A DNA stretch of 7,880 bases from JAAELZ01 sp047639475 (lineage in GTDB: Bacteria; Pseudomonadota; Gammaproteobacteria; Arenicellales; Poriferihabitantaceae), in NCBI GenBank assembly GCA_047639475.1, contig JBLIOD010000090.1, positions 1 to 7,880 on the forward strand, given 5' to 3'. Below the pieces are notes generated by a model. It had not been told where the DNA came from and made no database searches. It saw only the letters and a program-made list of their open reading frames with translations. Below are positions 6,847-7,880 of the stretch, in pieces (position 1 is the first letter of the stretch; each line of letters starts with the position of its first letter). The translations under genes were made by a program, and so were the position numbers.

Positions 6847-6892
6847 AGGGGAAAAGGGGTCTTGCAATCAAGCATTTATGATATAAATGCTT
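6847..6892 (+). repeat. second RAYT-type terminal motif with perfect 10-bp stem
   Basis: The sequence AAAAGGGGTCTTGCAATC (6852-6869) resembles the GGGGTC-type ends found around RAYT-family transposase genes and points opposite to those in copies A and B. It runs directly into a perfect inverted repeat, AAGCATTTAT (6870-6879) with ATAAATGCTT (6883-6892), around a 3-base GAT loop. No transposase gene of its own remains. Assignment to this element class rests on recollection of the motif. Confidence 0.45.
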
Positions 6893-6959
6893 AATTTTAC
6901 AGCCGTACAAACATGCGAAGACTATGTATTTCGTCCTGTAGAACGCAGTCACTCTTAAT

Positions 6960-6989
6960 ATCAATAGGTTCATATATGACCCTATTGAT
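6960..6989. repeat. 30-bp near-perfect palindrome upstream of psiE
   Basis: The arms ATCAATAGG (6960-6968) and CCTATTGAT (6981-6989) flank the perfect palindrome TCATATATGA (6970-6979). The only mismatch is T6969 opposite C6980, so 14 of 15 pairs match with the centre at 6974/6975. No loop is needed, which fits a dimeric protein-binding site as well as a cruciform. It ends about 70 bp before the psiE -35 region, so an operator is possible but unproven. The surrounding 6893-7059 stretch holds no gene. Confidence 0.5.
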
Positions 6990-7059
6990 TTAGTTAGCAA
7001 TCCAATAACCAGGTAGCTACCGTTTTCATAGGCGATTGATGATCAAATAACAACATCTC

Positions 7060-7086
7060 TGACTTACCATAACTATTATTTATAAT
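7060..7086 (+). promoter_or_regulatory. putative promoter of psiE
   Basis: A perfect TATAAT sits at 7081-7086 and overlaps the upstream ATG at 7085. CTGACT (7060-7065) matches four of six -35 bases with a short 15-bp spacer, so the box may depend on an activator. I looked for a Pho box (paired CTGTCA-type repeats) in this position and did not find a convincing one. Transcription would begin near 7093. Confidence 0.45.
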
Positions 7087-7141
7087 GGAACTTAGTAAAA
7101 TAAGTTACTCTTATGTTTTTTGCGGCATTGATAGATACACT

Positions 7142-7594
7142 ATGAAAAATTTAGTTAAAGACTGGCAAACCTTTGTCACTAAAACTGGGGGCATACTTAC
7201 CAATTTTTTCCACTATGTAGCTTTGTTCGCGATAGGCAGCAGCATAGTTTGGTCCGCAGCTATAGAGTTTTTCACCTCCGTTCAACAGGGGTCTGCGAAT
7301 ATCGAGAGCATTTTGCTTCTTTTTATCTACCTAGAGTTAGGTGCCATGGTTGGCATCTATTTCAAAACTAAGCGCTTGCCAGTAAGGTTCCTAATATATG
7401 TTGCTATTACAGCACTGACTAGGATGTTAGTTGGACTTGTCCAACAAGACCATGGAGTCCCTACATTAGGTCATTCTTCGGGGTTAGTTATTTTATATAT
7501 AGCTGTTTCTATATTTATCTTAGCCGCCTCAGCGTTAGTCATACGTTATGGCTCTGCTAAATACCCTTCGTCTAGCTTGACTGATGAAAAATAA
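7142..7594 (+). CDS. psiE: PsiE-family inner-membrane protein
   Basis: This 150-residue protein matches PsiE (phosphate-starvation-inducible E; about 136 residues in E. coli). The strongest block is LLLFIYLELGAMVGIYFKT followed by KRLPVRFLIYVAITALTR (residues 58-94). Four hydrophobic segments lie at about 20-41, 55-74, 81-100 and 113-134, with positive charges between segments 2 and 3. Its biochemical role is unknown; in E. coli it responds to phosphate starvation. An in-frame ATG at 7085 would add 19 residues, but a perfect -10 box overlaps that codon, so a transcript from this promoter would not contain it. I therefore prefer 7142, although its Shine-Dalgarno is weak too. Mobile-element debris on both sides suggests the gene sits in a rearranged segment. 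Confidence 0.8.
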   Translation: MKNLVKDWQTFVTKTGGILTNFFHYVALFAIGSSIVWSAAIEFFTSVQQGSANIESILLLFIYLELGAMVGIYFKTKRLPVRFLIYVAITALTRMLVGLVQQDHGVPTLGHSSGLVILYIAVSIFILAASALVIRYGSAKYPSSSLTDEK

Positions 7595-7638
7595 GCCTAC
7601 AGTGCTTAAATAATAGCTACCGTGGTAATGACCAAACT

Positions 7639-7743
7639 TTTGTCATCAGCCCGCCATTAATATTTGGGGCACTGGAGATCGGCTTATCGGGATTGATTGC
7701 GGTACTGGTCAGTGTGTTCCATGATGGCACGCCGCGTCCGTGA
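7639..7743 (+). pseudogene. possible 3' fragment of a membrane-protein gene
   Basis: A frame ending in TGA at 7741-7743 encodes a hydrophobic segment, PPLIFGALEIGLSGLIAVLV, followed by the polar tail SVFHDGTPRP. It looks like a terminal transmembrane helix plus a short C-terminus. The frame has no start codon with a ribosome site, and the upstream residues back to psiE look random, so the rest of the gene would be missing. I do not recognise the family. It stops just before the target repeat of the miniature element. Chance is a real alternative. Confidence 0.25.
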
Positions 7744-7748
7744 GTTCG

Positions 7749-7760
7749 CGGGACACAATA
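7749..7760. repeat. left target-site duplication (12 bp)
   Basis: CGGGACACAATA here is repeated exactly at 7863-7874 on the other side of the miniature element. The length fits the long duplications (about 10-13 bp) made by IS4-family transposases. Confidence 0.65.
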
Positions 7761-7862
7761 GAATGGCACTAAGTTAAGGGCATTTCGCATTTCCGGATGT
7801 AAGTGAATTTGGGAAGAAAATGGCTTAAAACCTATGCGGAAGATGCTTATCTTAGTGCCATT
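7761..7862. mobile_element. 102-bp MITE with IS4-like terminal inverted repeats
   Basis: The left end GAATGGCACTAAG (7761-7773) is the exact reverse complement of CTTAGTGCCATTC (7851-7863). The last C is shared with the right target repeat, so the certain inverted match inside the element is 12 bp. The similarity continues inward to about 30 bp with six mismatches (7774-7790 against 7834-7850). The left end's AATGGCACTAAGTTAAGG resembles the TAATGCC...CAGTTAAGG end of IS4. There is no room for a transposase, so this is a non-autonomous deletion derivative of an IS4-family element. The flanking 12-bp perfect repeats indicate one intact insertion event. Confidence 0.7.
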
Positions 7863-7874
7863 CGGGACACAATA
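7863..7874. repeat. right target-site duplication (12 bp)
   Basis: This exact copy of CGGGACACAATA continues into CTTAAT at the window end. Removing the element and one repeat restores GTTCGCGGGACACAATACTT. The GGGACACAATACTTAAT string is one I associate with ends of other IS200/RAYT-type repeats, suggesting nested insertion. Confidence 0.65.
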
Positions 7875-7880
7875 CTTAAT

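Noticed and set aside
6652..6867. Minus-strand 71-codon frame starting with TTG
   Set aside because: It starts inside the GGGGTC repeat motif, has no recognisable domain and crosses several small palindromes; more likely chance openness in AT-rich debris.
7060..7080. Pho box in front of psiE
   Set aside because: CTGACTTACCATAACTATT has only scattered matches to the paired CTGTCA repeats; not enough to call PhoB control.

Overview
The window looks like chromosomal DNA of a free-living, probably marine, gammaproteobacterium of moderate GC. That rests on gene content: a VF530-family protein, a long U32 protein with the RlhA/TrhP cysteine pattern, a Grx-like glutathione S-transferase, a PsiE homologue, and RAYT/IS200-like transposase debris. 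No rRNA, tRNA, CRISPR array or complete insertion sequence was seen. Genus cannot be read from the sequence.

Layout. Positions 1-134 hold a possible 3' end of a gene cut by the window edge. A secreted START-domain protein (201-848, +) converges on a small cupin-like protein of the phage-associated type (898-1317, -). A gap with little in it leads to an exported protein with two thioredoxin-like CxxC modules (1606-2631, +), preceded by a good -10 box. Next is a VF530-type DNA-binding protein with an unusual basic, Ser/Gly-rich tail (2737-3258, +). After a leader with potential RNA hairpins comes a 755-residue U32-family protein, probably an RNA-hydroxylation factor (3408-5675, +), followed 26 nt later by a glutathione S-transferase (5702-6361, +). 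These two are likely co-transcribed.

From 6362 to about 7080 there is no intact gene. This stretch is a scrap-yard of RAYT-type elements: an internally deleted transposase start fused to its 3' terminal motif, a 111-bp tandem duplication of the transposase 5' end plus leader (10 differences by eye), a second end-like motif with a perfect 10-bp stem, and a 30-bp near-perfect palindrome upstream of psiE. PsiE (7142-7594, +) is a four-helix membrane protein. A strong -10 box overlaps the most upstream ATG and argues for the internal start.

The last 290 bases hold a possible degraded 3' end of a membrane-protein gene and a clear 102-bp non-coding miniature element (7761-7862). That element has inverted ends resembling the IS4 family and is flanked by a 12-bp direct repeat, the expected footprint of IS4-type transposition. 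The protein-coding genes are mostly ordinary housekeeping or stress functions. The main novelty lies in the miniature and tandem non-coding elements between 6368 and 7874. I saw no convincing new multi-gene system.
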